Notes: generated by a model from the sequence alone, not told the origin. Numbered from the stretch's first letter, positions 7,693-14,881 are shown. The stretch: 24,131 nucleotides of DNA from DASQFQ01 sp038327685 (GCA_038327685.1 JBBQLH010000066.1:1-24131); one strand, 5' to 3'. Numbers and translations: made by a program.

Positions 7693-8586
7693 ATGCGTGT
7701 CCTCTTCGCCTCGACGTCCGGAGCCGGCCACCTCGGCCCGCTCATCCCCTTCGCCACCGCCATCCGCCGCGCCGGCCACGAGATCCTCGTGGCCGCGCCG
7801 ATGTCGGCCCACGCGCGCGTCGGCCCGGGACTGCTCGCGATGGAGGCGCTCGCCGTGCGCGTCGCGGCGCCCGCCGTCGACGACCTGCGCCGGTGGGCGG
7901 GCCTCGAGCCCGATCCCGCGGGCGACCGGCTCGCCGGCTCGCCATACCTCACGCTCGCGCCCGCCTCGCTCGAGCTGCCCTCCGCACCCGAGCCGCCTCA
8001 GGTCATGCGCTTCCACGACGCGGCGCCGCCGCTGCGGGCGGTGCGCCCCGCCGGCGCGGTCCCGCTCGTCTCCATGAGCTTCGGCTCGGTCGCCGCGACG
8101 ATCGGCTTCTTCCCCGATCTCTACCGCGCGGTGATCGGCGCGCTCGCCGGCCTGCCGATCCGGCTGCTCGGGACGGTCGGCGACGCGGCCGACCCGGCCG
8201 ACCTCGGGCCGCTCCCCGGCAATGTGCGCGCCGAGCGCTGGCTCCCGCAGGCCGAGATCTTCACCGAGGCCGACGCCATGGTCGGCCACGGCGGCTTCGG
8301 CACCACGCTGGGCGCGCTGGTCGCCGGCGTCCCGCAGGCCGTCGTCCCGTTGTTCGCCGACCAGCACCTCAACGCCGGCCGGATCGCCGACCTCGGCGCC
8401 GGAATCGCCGTCGAGGGGCAGGATCCCGCGGCGGTCCGCGCGGCCGTCGAGCGGCTGCTCGCGGAGCCCGCCTTCCGCGCCGCCGCGGGCCGCCGCGCGC
8501 TCGAGGCGCAGGGGCTGCCGTCGATCGACGAGGCGCCCGCGGCCGTCGAGGCGCTCGCGGCCGCCCGCGAGCAGCGGGCGGCCTAG
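7693..8586 (+). CDS. GT1/MGT-like glycosyltransferase with shortened N-terminal domain
   Basis: This 297-residue protein is of the UDP-glucuronosyl/macrolide glycosyltransferase type, which transfers sugar from a nucleotide donor to a small acceptor. It begins with the typical MRVLFASTSGAGHLGPLIPF strand-loop. The donor half is complete: VSMSFGS, ERWLPQAEIF, GHGGFGTT (about residues 198-205) and PLFADQHLNA. Family members are usually about 380-400 residues. Here the acceptor-binding half jumps from about residue 40 directly to AVDDLRRWAGLEPDP, as if about 90-100 residues were missing in frame. It may therefore be inactive or have an altered acceptor site. A weak GGTGGGG lies 4 nt before the ATG. 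Confidence 0.75.
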   Translation: MRVLFASTSGAGHLGPLIPFATAIRRAGHEILVAAPMSAHARVGPGLLAMEALAVRVAAPAVDDLRRWAGLEPDPAGDRLAGSPYLTLAPASLELPSAPEPPQVMRFHDAAPPLRAVRPAGAVPLVSMSFGSVAATIGFFPDLYRAVIGALAGLPIRLLGTVGDAADPADLGPLPGNVRAERWLPQAEIFTEADAMVGHGGFGTTLGALVAGVPQAVVPLFADQHLNAGRIADLGAGIAVEGQDPAAVRAAVERLLAEPAFRAAAGRRALEAQGLPSIDEAPAAVEALAAAREQRAA

Positions 8587-8589
8587 GAC

Positions 8590-9165
8590 CTACCGCTTGA
8601 TGCCCTCGCGCGCGAGCTCCGCGTCCGCGAGGGCTCGGTCGTCGCCCACGGCCCACGGCGCGCCCATCGCGCGCAGCTTCCGGTAGGGCAGGTGCGCGAG
8701 CGCGCGGGTGGCCAGCACGCGGTCGAGGTCGGCGTCGTCCGGGTGGTCGAGCACGAGCAGGCGCAGCGCGCGGGTATCGCGGCCGCGGGCGACCCGGGTG
8801 GGGCCGTAGCTGAACAGCAGTGGCAGCGAGGGCACGAGCCAGACGGCCAGGCCGAGCAGGATGCTCGCCTTGCGGACGCTCGAGCCGCTGTCGCGCGCCT
8901 GCGCCTGCGCGGCGCGGCCCGCGTCGATCACCGAGTCGCCGGCGTCCTTGAACGCCGCCCCGACCACCGGCACGTCGACGTCGCGGATCGACTCGCCGGT
9001 CCGCACGACCGCCGCGCCCGCGCCCTCCGCCGAGCGGGTGACCTCGCTGACCTTGTCGAGCGCGCGGCCCGCCGTGTAGCCGGCGAACGCCCACACGAGC
9101 ACCCAGACCAGCACGAGCGCGTCGGCCACGCGCCGCCGCCGCGGGTGCAGGAGCCAGTCCGCCAT
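8590..9165 (-). CDS. Two-helix membrane protein of unknown function
   Basis: This 191-residue protein is not assigned to a named family. There is a hydrophobic helix at about residues 13-32 (ALVLVWVLVWAFAGYTAG). An Ala/Gly-rich region of about 70 residues (GAGAAVVRTGESI to GRAAQAQARD) follows and probably lies outside the membrane. A second helix lies at about 100-120 (ILLGLAVWLVPSLPLLFSYG). The ~70-residue C-terminus is cytoplasmic-looking and contains LVLDHPDDADLDRVLATRALAHLPY. This layout resembles conserved actinobacterial membrane proteins of unknown role. It is convergent with the glycosyltransferase (stops 3 bp apart). A -10-like TACTCC sits 6 nt upstream of the ATG. Confidence 0.7.
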   Translation of the reverse strand: MADWLLHPRRRRVADALVLVWVLVWAFAGYTAGRALDKVSEVTRSAEGAGAAVVRTGESIRDVDVPVVGAAFKDAGDSVIDAGRAAQAQARDSGSSVRKASILLGLAVWLVPSLPLLFSYGPTRVARGRDTRALRLLVLDHPDDADLDRVLATRALAHLPYRKLRAMGAPWAVGDDRALADAELAREGIKR

Positions 9166-9230
9166 GGCCCGGGAGTACCCGCCGCTCGCTCGGCGTAACG
9201 GCGCGCCGCGCGGCTGTCATCGTTCAGTGG

Positions 9231-9764
9231 ATGACCGAGACCGCGATCTTCGCCGCCGGCTGCTTCTGGGGCGTGGAGGCCGAGTTCCGCCGCGCCGACG
9301 GCGTGACCGCCACGCGCGTGGGCTACACCGGCGGGCACACGGAGCACCCCACCTACCGCCAGGTGTGCGGCAAGCGCACCGGCCACGCCGAGGCGGTCGA
9401 GGTGACGTTCGATCCGGCGGTCGTCTCCTACGACGAGCTGCTCGGGCGCTTCTGGACGACCCACGACCCGACGACGCGCAACCGCCAGGGCTTCGACATC
9501 GGCTCGCAGTACCGCTCGGCGATCTTCTTCGCCTCGCCCGCGCAGGAGGCCGCCGCGATCCATTCGCGCGACGCGCAGCAGGCGGCGCTCGAGGACGACG
9601 GCGGGCGCGGGCTGCTCGGCCGCCGCCGCCGGGTCGTCACGGAGATCGCCGCCGCGACGACGTTCTGGCCGGCCGAGGACTATCACCAGCGCTACCTCGA
9701 GAAGCGCGGCCAGGCGACCTGCGCCGTCGCGCTCAGAGAAGATGCCGTCGGCAGCAGCGGCTGA
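9231..9764 (+). CDS. msrA: Peptide methionine sulfoxide reductase A
   Basis: MsrA reduces the S-epimer of methionine sulfoxide in proteins and free methionine, repairing oxidative damage in the cytoplasm. The catalytic motif GCFWG is at residues 10-14 (Cys 11). YTGGHTEHPTYRQVCG, TGHAEAVEV and GFDIGSQYRSAIF follow in family order. A cysteine near the C-terminus (RGQATC) is a plausible resolving cysteine, though the usual GYC context is lost. The length of 177 residues is normal. The last 23 bases overlap the start of the next gene, so the two may be co-translated. Confidence 0.93.
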   Translation: MTETAIFAAGCFWGVEAEFRRADGVTATRVGYTGGHTEHPTYRQVCGKRTGHAEAVEVTFDPAVVSYDELLGRFWTTHDPTTRNRQGFDIGSQYRSAIFFASPAQEAAAIHSRDAQQAALEDDGGRGLLGRRRRVVTEIAAATTFWPAEDYHQRYLEKRGQATCAVALREDAVGSSG

Positions 9765-10530
9765 GCTCGCCGGGCTGATACGCGACGCCACCGTCGTCGA
9801 CCTGTCGGTCACGACGGGCGTCAACCTCCCGTGCTCGCCGCCGGAGGGCCAGCCCCCGGGCCAGTTCCTCTTGAACTGGTACACGTGGCCTCGCGGGCCG
9901 TTCCTCGAGTACGTGCAGGTGCACGACGACCACACCGGCACCCATGTCGACTCGCCGTCGCACATGACGCCCGCGCCGGAGACGCAGCTCGACCACGCGA
10001 CCGAGTTCGGCGGCGTCACGATCGAGCAGGTCCCGCTCGCGCAGCTGATGGGCCCCGCCGCCGTCGTCGACGTGCGGCCGTTGATCGACGCCGCCCCGCC
10101 CGGCGAGACGACCAACCTGCGCGAGAGCCCGGTGATCACCGCGCAGCATCTCGAGGAGTGGGAGCGCGAGCACGGCCCGTTCGAGCCCGGCGAGGTCGTC
10201 CTCTTCCGCACGGGCTGGTCGGACCGGTACTACCGGCCGTTGCCGGAGGGCTTCCGCTACGACCGCTCGCACCCAGCGCCGGGCGAGGACGCGATCGTCC
10301 GCCTGCACGAGCGCGGGATTCGCCACATCGGGATCGACGCCCGCGGCATCGGGCTCATGCAGGACGACTACACCCCGCACTGGGCCGCCCTCGGCCGCGG
10401 CATGATCGCGACCGAGAACCTCACGAACCTGGGGCAGCTGCCAACGCGCGGCGCGCTCTTCATGCTCCTGCCGCACAAGTTCGAGGGCGCTTCGGGCGGC
10501 CTCGGACGTGCAATTGCGTTCGTGCTCTAG
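9742..10530 (+). CDS. Cyclase-family metal-dependent hydrolase (kynurenine formamidase-like)
   Basis: This 262-residue protein belongs to the Cyclase (PF04199-type) family, which includes kynurenine formamidase and isatin hydrolase. The metal-binding motif HTGTHVDSPSH is at about residues 70-80. VVLFRTGWSDRYY and GIRHIGIDARGIG are typical downstream segments, and the C-terminus ends with the usual hydrophobic strand (LGRAIAFVL). The substrate is unknown. No kynurenine-pathway gene is nearby, so naming it kynB is not justified. The ATG lies inside msrA (23-bp overlap), preceded by an AGAGAAG stretch. Its TAG stop is shared with the convergent channel-like gene through a single CTAG. Confidence 0.85.
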   Translation: MPSAAAAELAGLIRDATVVDLSVTTGVNLPCSPPEGQPPGQFLLNWYTWPRGPFLEYVQVHDDHTGTHVDSPSHMTPAPETQLDHATEFGGVTIEQVPLAQLMGPAAVVDVRPLIDAAPPGETTNLRESPVITAQHLEEWEREHGPFEPGEVVLFRTGWSDRYYRPLPEGFRYDRSHPAPGEDAIVRLHERGIRHIGIDARGIGLMQDDYTPHWAALGRGMIATENLTNLGQLPTRGALFMLLPHKFEGASGGLGRAIAFVL

Positions 10531-10901
10531 ACCTGCTCGAGGTGGCGGGCGTGGAAGAACGCGGCGATCGAGGCGGCCGCGGTCGCGACCACGGAGATCG
10601 CCCACAACTCGAGGAACACGTCGAGCACGCGCCCCGCCGGCGTCACGGGATTGGGCATCTGGGAGCTCACGGTGGTCAGCTGCGCCGAGACCCAGAACAG
10701 CGCCCCGCCGATCGTGTGGAAGCCGCTGCCGCGCGCGTCGTGCTCGAACAGGTACATGAGCACGGTGGCGACGGCATCGAGCGCCAGGGTCGACAGCAGG
10801 AGGAATGCGAGCCGCGAGCGCAGGAACTTGTGCGGGCGCGACTCGCCACGGATGACCATCGCCAGCTCGGACTTCATGTGGCCCATGCCCGGGTCGCCCA
10901 T
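10527..10901 (-). CDS. Small two-helix pore-loop protein, ion-channel-like
   Basis: This 124-residue membrane protein has the Ion_trans_2 layout. It has helix 1 at about residues 30-52 (RLAFLLLSTLALDAVATVLMYLF), a pore-loop-like segment at about 62-84 (TIGGALFWVSAQLTTVSSQM) and helix 2 at about 92-115 (LDVFLELWAISVVATAAASIAAF). In K+ channels the loop reads TTVGYGD; here the same place reads TTVSSQMPNP, so K+ selectivity is not expected. It may be a non-selective or divergent channel. The ATG follows a -10-like TACGGT by 6 nt. The stop codon shares CTAG with the convergent cyclase gene. Confidence 0.7.
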   Translation of the reverse strand: MGDPGMGHMKSELAMVIRGESRPHKFLRSRLAFLLLSTLALDAVATVLMYLFEHDARGSGFHTIGGALFWVSAQLTTVSSQMPNPVTPAGRVLDVFLELWAISVVATAAASIAAFFHARHLEQV

Positions 10902-10907
10902 GGGCTG

Positions 10908-10913
10908 ACCGTA
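10908..10913 (-). promoter_or_regulatory. Putative -10 element of the channel-like gene (TACGGT)
   Basis: TACGGT on the minus strand ends 6 nt before the ATG at 10901. This is the spacing expected for a leaderless message. No ribosome-binding site fits in the gap. Confidence 0.4.
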
Positions 10914-10933
10914 CGACAGGGTCCGGCGTCTGG

Positions 10934-11846
10934 TTACGGCCGGCAGTGCCTCGTGTACCGGCAGGCGACGACCGCCGGGCGCTCGACCGGGCGGCCGGCG
11001 TCGATCGACCAGGCGAGGCGGATGAACACTCGTGGGTCCAGGCCAGCGGCGTCGCCGACAGCGTCCCCGTGCCGGGCGCGAAGCCCGGGCGACCCGCGGG
11101 TGGGTGGTCGTCCCACACCTGCTCGGGCAGCATCCGGCCCCGGTTGCCGTCGCCGGGGAACGGGCTGCCGTCGGGCCGTTCGCCGTAGCCGTCGTACTCG
11201 TCGCGGTGCCAGAACTGCCCGCGCGGCGTCGTCACGCCGAGCTCGCGGTCCACGACCGGCAGCGTCGAGCGGATGTCGGGGTGCCGGCCGCGCCGTTGCG
11301 CTCCGCGATCTCGGCGGCGCACACGAGCGCGGCGATCTCGGCGGCGATCGTGGCCGGCGAGTACCAGTCGTCGGCGTTCTCCCACCGCTCCTGCGAGGTC
11401 GGGCCCTCCTTGAGGATGTAGCTGGCCGCGCGCTCGACGTGGCCGAGCGGCGCGGGTCGGTCACGTAGGTCTTGGTGATCCGCCGGCGCCGGAGCGGGAC
11501 GTGTTGACCTGGCGGTACGTGAGGCTGCGCGGGTCGGCGAGCGTGGTCGTGTGCATCGCGTCCTCGCTCTCGCGCTCGGCGAACGTCCTGCCGTCCGTCA
11601 CGAGGAGCTGGAGATCGCGGACGCTGGGCGTGCCCAGGTCGGGCTGTAGACCTCGGTCAGCTCGCCGTCGTCGAGCGTCAGCCACGTCCGGCTCGCGGTC
11701 GCGGTGCCGACGCCGTCCTTGTCGCCCTCCGTCCAGGTCGCGACGTCGCCTGGGGCGCCGGGCGCGTCGGCGGCGCGCGCGGCGCCGGGGACGGCGAGCA
11801 GCGCGAGCGCTGCGACCGCGAGGAGACGTCGAACCGAGAACCCCAC
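10934..11846 (-). pseudogene. Decayed GH15 glucoamylase/glucodextranase
   Basis: This was a secreted GH15 enzyme hydrolysing alpha-glucans. The minus strand still shows a signal peptide (VRRLLAVAALALLAVPGAARA, from the GTG at 11846). The glucodextranase N-domain follows (WTEGDKDGVGTA, TLDDGELTEVY), then after a frame change near 11643 DLGTPSVRDLQLLVTDGRTF, and in another frame ITKTYVTDP (about 11480-11450). The catalytic barrel appears only as fragments: ERWENADDWYSPATIAAEIA (about 11400-11340), VVDRELGVTTPRGQFWHR and DGYGE (about 11260-11180), GRMLPEQVWDDHP and GTLSATPLAWTH (to about 11035). A last shift precedes FIRLAWSIDAGRPVERPAVV and the TAA at 10934. At least four frame changes and several large deletions, including most of the barrel core, rule out function. 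This remnant fills the only long stretch without an intact gene. Confidence 0.85.
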
Positions 11847-11884
11847 CGCGAGCGCTCGTACCCCGTCTGCGAGGCACGACACCC

Positions 11885-13417
11885 TCAGCCGCTGACGCTG
11901 AGCTCCTTGCCGAAGGCGCGCTTGAACAGGTCGCGCTGGCGCTCCGCCGCCCAGCGCGCCACCGACACGTCCTCGTCGGCCTCGAGCCGGATGTCGACGC
12001 GGCCGTCGTCGACCTCGACGTGCGCCTCGTGCACCACCTGGTCGCGCGAGCGCTCGAACTGCTCGCCGAGGCGCAGCAGGGCGGAGCAGCGGACGAGCGC
12101 GGCCTCGTCGCCGTCGCGCGCGAGCGCCTCGGCGAGCCCGAGCGACGGGTTGCCCTTGCGGTGATAGCGCGCCATCTGGCCGATCAGGGCCGTCTCGCGC
12201 GTCGTGTAGCCGGGCAGTCCTGCGTTGAGGATCAGGTAGCGCGAGTGCTTGTGGTGATCGTCGTAGTCGACCGCGGTGCCGATGTCGTGCACCATCGCCG
12301 CCGCCCACAGGAGGTCGCGCTCGCGCGGGTCGGCGGGGTGGATCCCGGCCTCGCCGAGCGCGTCCCACATCCCGAGCGCGAGCCGCGCGACATGCTCGAT
12401 GTGGGCGAAGTCGGCGCCGTACTGCGCGGCGAGGTTGCAGACCGCTTCGCGGCGGACGTCCTCGAACAGCGGCGGGTCGCGGCCCTCGAGCAGCGTCGAG
12501 TAGAAGACGCCCTCGCGCAGGCCGGCCTCAGTGACCTCGAGCGCGCCGAACGCGCCGATGTCCATCACATTCTGGATCACGAACGCGCCGGCGAGGATCA
12601 GGTCCCCGCGCTCGGGCTTGATCCCGGGAACCTCGCCGCGCTCGGCGGGGCTCATGTCGGCGAAGCGGTCGACGAGCGCGTCGAGTGCCTTGCGCTCGAG
12701 CACGAAGCCCTGGACGCCGAACGACGGCTTGTCAGCGGCGAGCTCGGCCGCCGCCGCGAGGTTGCGCACGGTCCCGCCGATGCCTGCGAGGTGCCCGCCG
12801 TCCGCGCCCGCGTCGGCGAGCCAGCCCGCCGAGGCCAGCGCGTCGGCGATGTGCGCGCGCAGCGCCTTGAGCTGCTTCTTCTTGACGGACTCGCCGGCGA
12901 GGAAGCGCTCTGTCATGCGGACCGCTCCGAGCGGCCACGAGCGGGCGTCGAGCGCGTGGCGCTCCCCCACGTGGGTCAGCTGCAGCGAGCCGCCGCCGAG
13001 GTCGAGCGCGACGCCGTCCGACAGCGTCGTGGAGTTGACCGCCGCGAGATAGCCGTAGCGGGCCTCCTCCTCGGGCGAGAGCACCTCGATCTCGAGCCCG
13101 GAGCGCTTGCGCGCCTGGCGCAGGAAGTCGTTGCGGTTCGTGGCGTCGCGGATCGCCGAGGTCGCGACGGGGCGGACGTCGTCGACCTCCGTCGCACGGC
13201 AGAAGTGGGCGAACAGCTCGATCGTCTCGAGCGCCCGCTCCATCGGCTCGGCCTGCAGCTCGCCCGCGGCGTCGAGGCCGGCGCCGACGCGCACCGGCTC
13301 GTAGATCTCGTCCGTCCGGCGCCACCAGCCATGGCCGCCGCGCTTGCCCCACGTGAAGACGACCAGGCGGAAGGAGTTCGACCCGAGGTCGATGACCGCC
13401 AGGCGCCGGTCGCTCAT
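11885..13417 (-). CDS. ppx: Ppx/GppA-family phosphatase with C-terminal HD domain
   Basis: This 510-residue protein is of the exopolyphosphatase / guanosine-pentaphosphate phosphatase family. Members cleave phosphate from polyphosphate or pppGpp in the cytoplasm. The ASKHA nucleotide-binding motifs are clear: VIDLGSNSFRLVVF at residues 8-21, the TSAIRDATN segment near 90, LDLGGGSLQL near 145 and GIGGTVRNLA near 218. The C-terminal HD-type domain has AAMVHDIGTAVDYDDHHKHS (His 377-Asp 378) and extends to the end. The length equals that of long two-domain Ppx proteins. I cannot separate exopolyphosphatase from GppA activity by sequence alone. It lies 7 bp behind the glyoxalase gene and is probably co-transcribed with it. 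Confidence 0.9.
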   Translation of the reverse strand: MSDRRLAVIDLGSNSFRLVVFTWGKRGGHGWWRRTDEIYEPVRVGAGLDAAGELQAEPMERALETIELFAHFCRATEVDDVRPVATSAIRDATNRNDFLRQARKRSGLEIEVLSPEEEARYGYLAAVNSTTLSDGVALDLGGGSLQLTHVGERHALDARSWPLGAVRMTERFLAGESVKKKQLKALRAHIADALASAGWLADAGADGGHLAGIGGTVRNLAAAAELAADKPSFGVQGFVLERKALDALVDRFADMSPAERGEVPGIKPERGDLILAGAFVIQNVMDIGAFGALEVTEAGLREGVFYSTLLEGRDPPLFEDVRREAVCNLAAQYGADFAHIEHVARLALGMWDALGEAGIHPADPRERDLLWAAAMVHDIGTAVDYDDHHKHSRYLILNAGLPGYTTRETALIGQMARYHRKGNPSLGLAEALARDGDEAALVRCSALLRLGEQFERSRDQVVHEAHVEVDDGRVDIRLEADEDVSVARWAAERQRDLFKRAFGKELSVSG

Positions 13418-13424
13418 CTGACGG

Positions 13425-13793
13425 CTAGCGCTCGATCAGTTCGATCCGGTAGCCGTCCGGGTCGCGCACGAAGCAGATCCGCGAGCCGCCCTCGTGCACC
13501 CGGTAGGGCGGCTTCTCGGGCTCGATGCCCTGGCCGCCGAGCTGCTCGAGCGTACCGTCGAGGTCCTCGACCGTCAGCGCGATGTGGTTGTAGCCGGTGC
13601 CGAGCTCGTAGGAGTCGACGCCGTGGTTGTAGGTGAGCTCGAGGCGTTCGCCGTCGCCGGGCAGGCCCATGAAGACGTTGATCGCCTCTTCACGGATCGG
13701 CATCCGCCGCAGCTCCTCGAACCCGAGCGCCTCGTAGAAGGCGACGGAGCGGTCGATCTCGCCGATCCGGTAGCAGGTGTGGATCAGTTCCAT
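13425..13793 (-). CDS. gloA: Lactoylglutathione lyase (glyoxalase I), VOC family
   Basis: This 122-residue VOC-superfamily protein has the glyoxalase I pattern. It would isomerise the hemithioacetal of methylglyoxal and a thiol. The four metal ligands are in place: His 5 (IHTCYRI), Glu 52 (LELTYNHG), His 70 (YNHIALTV) and Glu 118 (RIELIE). MELIHTCYRIGEIDRSVAFY and FVRDPDGYRIELIE are close to bacterial GloA. Actinobacteria often use mycothiol in place of glutathione, so the thiol cofactor is uncertain. The gene is first of a pair with the Ppx gene, which follows after 7 bp. A -10-like TAGATT lies 6 nt before the ATG. An MBL-fold hydrolase lies nearby on the other strand and could serve as the glyoxalase II partner. 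Confidence 0.85.
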   Translation of the reverse strand: MELIHTCYRIGEIDRSVAFYEALGFEELRRMPIREEAINVFMGLPGDGERLELTYNHGVDSYELGTGYNHIALTVEDLDGTLEQLGGQGIEPEKPPYRVHEGGSRICFVRDPDGYRIELIER

Positions 13794-13799
13794 GGCCGG

Positions 13800-13805
13800 A
13801 ATCTA
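13800..13805 (-). promoter_or_regulatory. Putative -10 element of gloA (TAGATT)
   Basis: TAGATT ends 6 nt before the gloA ATG on the minus strand. Its first three bases are also the TAG stop codon of the upstream helix-hairpin-helix-like gene, so part of the match comes from the stop codon. Confidence 0.35.
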
Positions 13806-14111
13806 CCGCGGCAGGAACACCAGACGGCCGCGCAGGTCCTCGACCACGTCGCCCGGCAGGTCCATCGTCATGCCGAGATCCTCCAGCGACGTGAAGCCGC
13901 CGCTGCGGCCGATCCCGGCCTCGCGGGCGAGCTGCGGATCGCGCTGCGCCAGCTGGCGTGCGTAGGCCTGGCGCTCGCGCGCGGCCCGCGCCGCCTGCAG
14001 GGCGGGGTCGTCGAGCATGTCGATCCGCCGCAGGTAGGACTTGCGCACCGCGAAGGAGTGGGCGATCCCGACCCCCCAGCCGGAGGCGAGAACCCAGCGG
14101 CCGCGCGGCAT
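13803..14111 (-). CDS. Short helix-hairpin-helix-like protein, apparently internally deleted
   Basis: This 102-residue protein starts at the ATG at 14111 (MPRGRWVLAS). Another ATG at 14129 would abut the divergent MBL gene. The visible parts are a short hydrophobic start, AHSFAVRKSYLRRIDML, a charged helix rich in Ala/Arg (AARAARERQAYARQLAQRDP), REAGIGR, and a C-terminal piece SGGFTSLEDLGMTMDLPGDV ending RLVFLPR. The last part resembles the end of a ComEA-type helix-hairpin-helix domain. Relatives I recall in this bacterial group have extra transmembrane segments after WVLAS and a PD...VDVN...PGI hairpin between GIGR and GGF. Both are missing here, in frame. The function is unknown and the gene may be a remnant. 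Confidence 0.5.
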   Translation of the reverse strand: MPRGRWVLASGWGVGIAHSFAVRKSYLRRIDMLDDPALQAARAARERQAYARQLAQRDPQLAREAGIGRSGGFTSLEDLGMTMDLPGDVVEDLRGRLVFLPR

Positions 14112-14118
14112 CGGCGCG

Positions 14119-14124
14119 TAGTGT
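14119..14124 (+). promoter_or_regulatory. Putative -10 element of the MBL-fold gene (TAGTGT)
   Basis: TAGTGT ends 7 nt before the ATG at 14132. No Shine-Dalgarno fits in between. It suggests leaderless expression and supports this start over longer in-frame extensions. Confidence 0.4.
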
Positions 14125-14131
14125 CCCATCC

Positions 14132-14875
14132 ATGATCCTCGAACGTTCCATGAGCGACCCCTGGCTTTCGAACACCTACCTCGTGGCGGCCGGGCCCGGC
14201 ACCGACGCGTTCGTCGTCGATGCCGGCGGCCCCGTCGCACCGCTGATCGCGAAGGCCGACGAACACGGCCTCAACGTCACCCACGTCCTACTCACCCACC
14301 ACCACCACGACCACGTCGCCGAGCTCGGCGCGCTGAAGGAGCGCTGGCCGGACGCGCAGGTCCTCATCCACCCCGTCGAGCGCGGCCGCGTCGACGGCGC
14401 CACCGGCGACCTGCAGCCCGATCAGGAGCTCGAGATCGGCGGCCTGACCGTGCGCACGCTGCACACGCCAGGCCATACCGCGGGGATGCTCTCGCTGCTC
14501 GTCGACGGATCGGACGTGTTCACCGGAGACACGCTGTTCAAGGGCTCCGTCGGCGGCGTGCGGGCCCCCGGGAGCACGAGCTACGCCGACCTCAAGCACT
14601 CGATCATGGAGGTCCTGCTCGCGCTGCCGCCGGAGACCACGATCCGGCCCGGGCACACGGATCCGACCACGGTCGGCGACGAGCTCGAGTCCAACGGCTT
14701 CGTGCGCATCTGGCGCGGTGAGGACCCCGAGGACGGCCGCGAGTGCACGGCGCTGGGCGAGAACGCGACGCTCGTGCTGCTCGGGGACGACTACGACGGC
14801 GGCCACAAGGCGTGGGTCCGCTGGCCGGACGGAGAGGACGACATCGTCCCCGGCTCGCAGGTCTCGCTAGCGTAA
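14132..14875 (+). CDS. MBL-fold metallo-hydrolase (glyoxalase II-like)
   Basis: This 247-residue metallo-beta-lactamase-fold hydrolase probably uses two metal ions. The ligand motif HHHHDH at residues 56-61 follows LNVTHVLLT. HTPGHTAGMLSLLV (next ligand His, about 114), FTGDTLFKGSVG (Asp, about 133) and IRPGHTDPTT (His, about 173) complete the set. LSNTYLV at the start is typical of hydroxyacylglutathione-hydrolase-like members. The last ~45 residues (GENATLVLLGDDYDGGHKAW onwards) form a small extra beta domain. It lies near gloA, so a glyoxalase II-type thioesterase role is possible, but the substrate is not proven. The next gene starts 6 bp downstream. Confidence 0.88.
   Translation: MILERSMSDPWLSNTYLVAAGPGTDAFVVDAGGPVAPLIAKADEHGLNVTHVLLTHHHHDHVAELGALKERWPDAQVLIHPVERGRVDGATGDLQPDQELEIGGLTVRTLHTPGHTAGMLSLLVDGSDVFTGDTLFKGSVGGVRAPGSTSYADLKHSIMEVLLALPPETTIRPGHTDPTTVGDELESNGFVRIWRGEDPEDGRECTALGENATLVLLGDDYDGGHKAWVRWPDGEDDIVPGSQVSLA
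14868..14873 (+). promoter_or_regulatory. Putative -10 element of the Thr/Pro-tailed membrane protein (TAGCGT)
   Basis: TAGCGT ends 8 nt before the ATG at 14882 and touches the upstream TAA stop. A GAGGGG stretch directly before the ATG is probably too close to act as a normal ribosome-binding site. Confidence 0.3.
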
Positions 14876-14881
14876 GAGGGG

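Noticed and set aside
8587..8589. Bidirectional terminator between convergent stops
   Set aside because: Only 3 bases separate the stops, and I could not find a hairpin followed by a T-run on either side.
11461..11877. Separate small protein with a glucodextranase N-domain
   Set aside because: Its motifs continue from and into other frames with GH15 pieces on both sides, so it is one fragment of the pseudogene.
11501..13636. 711-codon plus-strand open frame opposite ppx and part of gloA
   Set aside because: The minus-strand Ppx/GppA and glyoxalase proteins have complete catalytic motifs. The plus-strand translation is low-complexity Arg-rich and crosses gene borders.
13425..14875. A dedicated glyoxalase operon (gloA plus MBL hydrolase)
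   Set aside because: The two genes are on opposite strands with another gene between them. Shared function is possible but operon structure is not supported.
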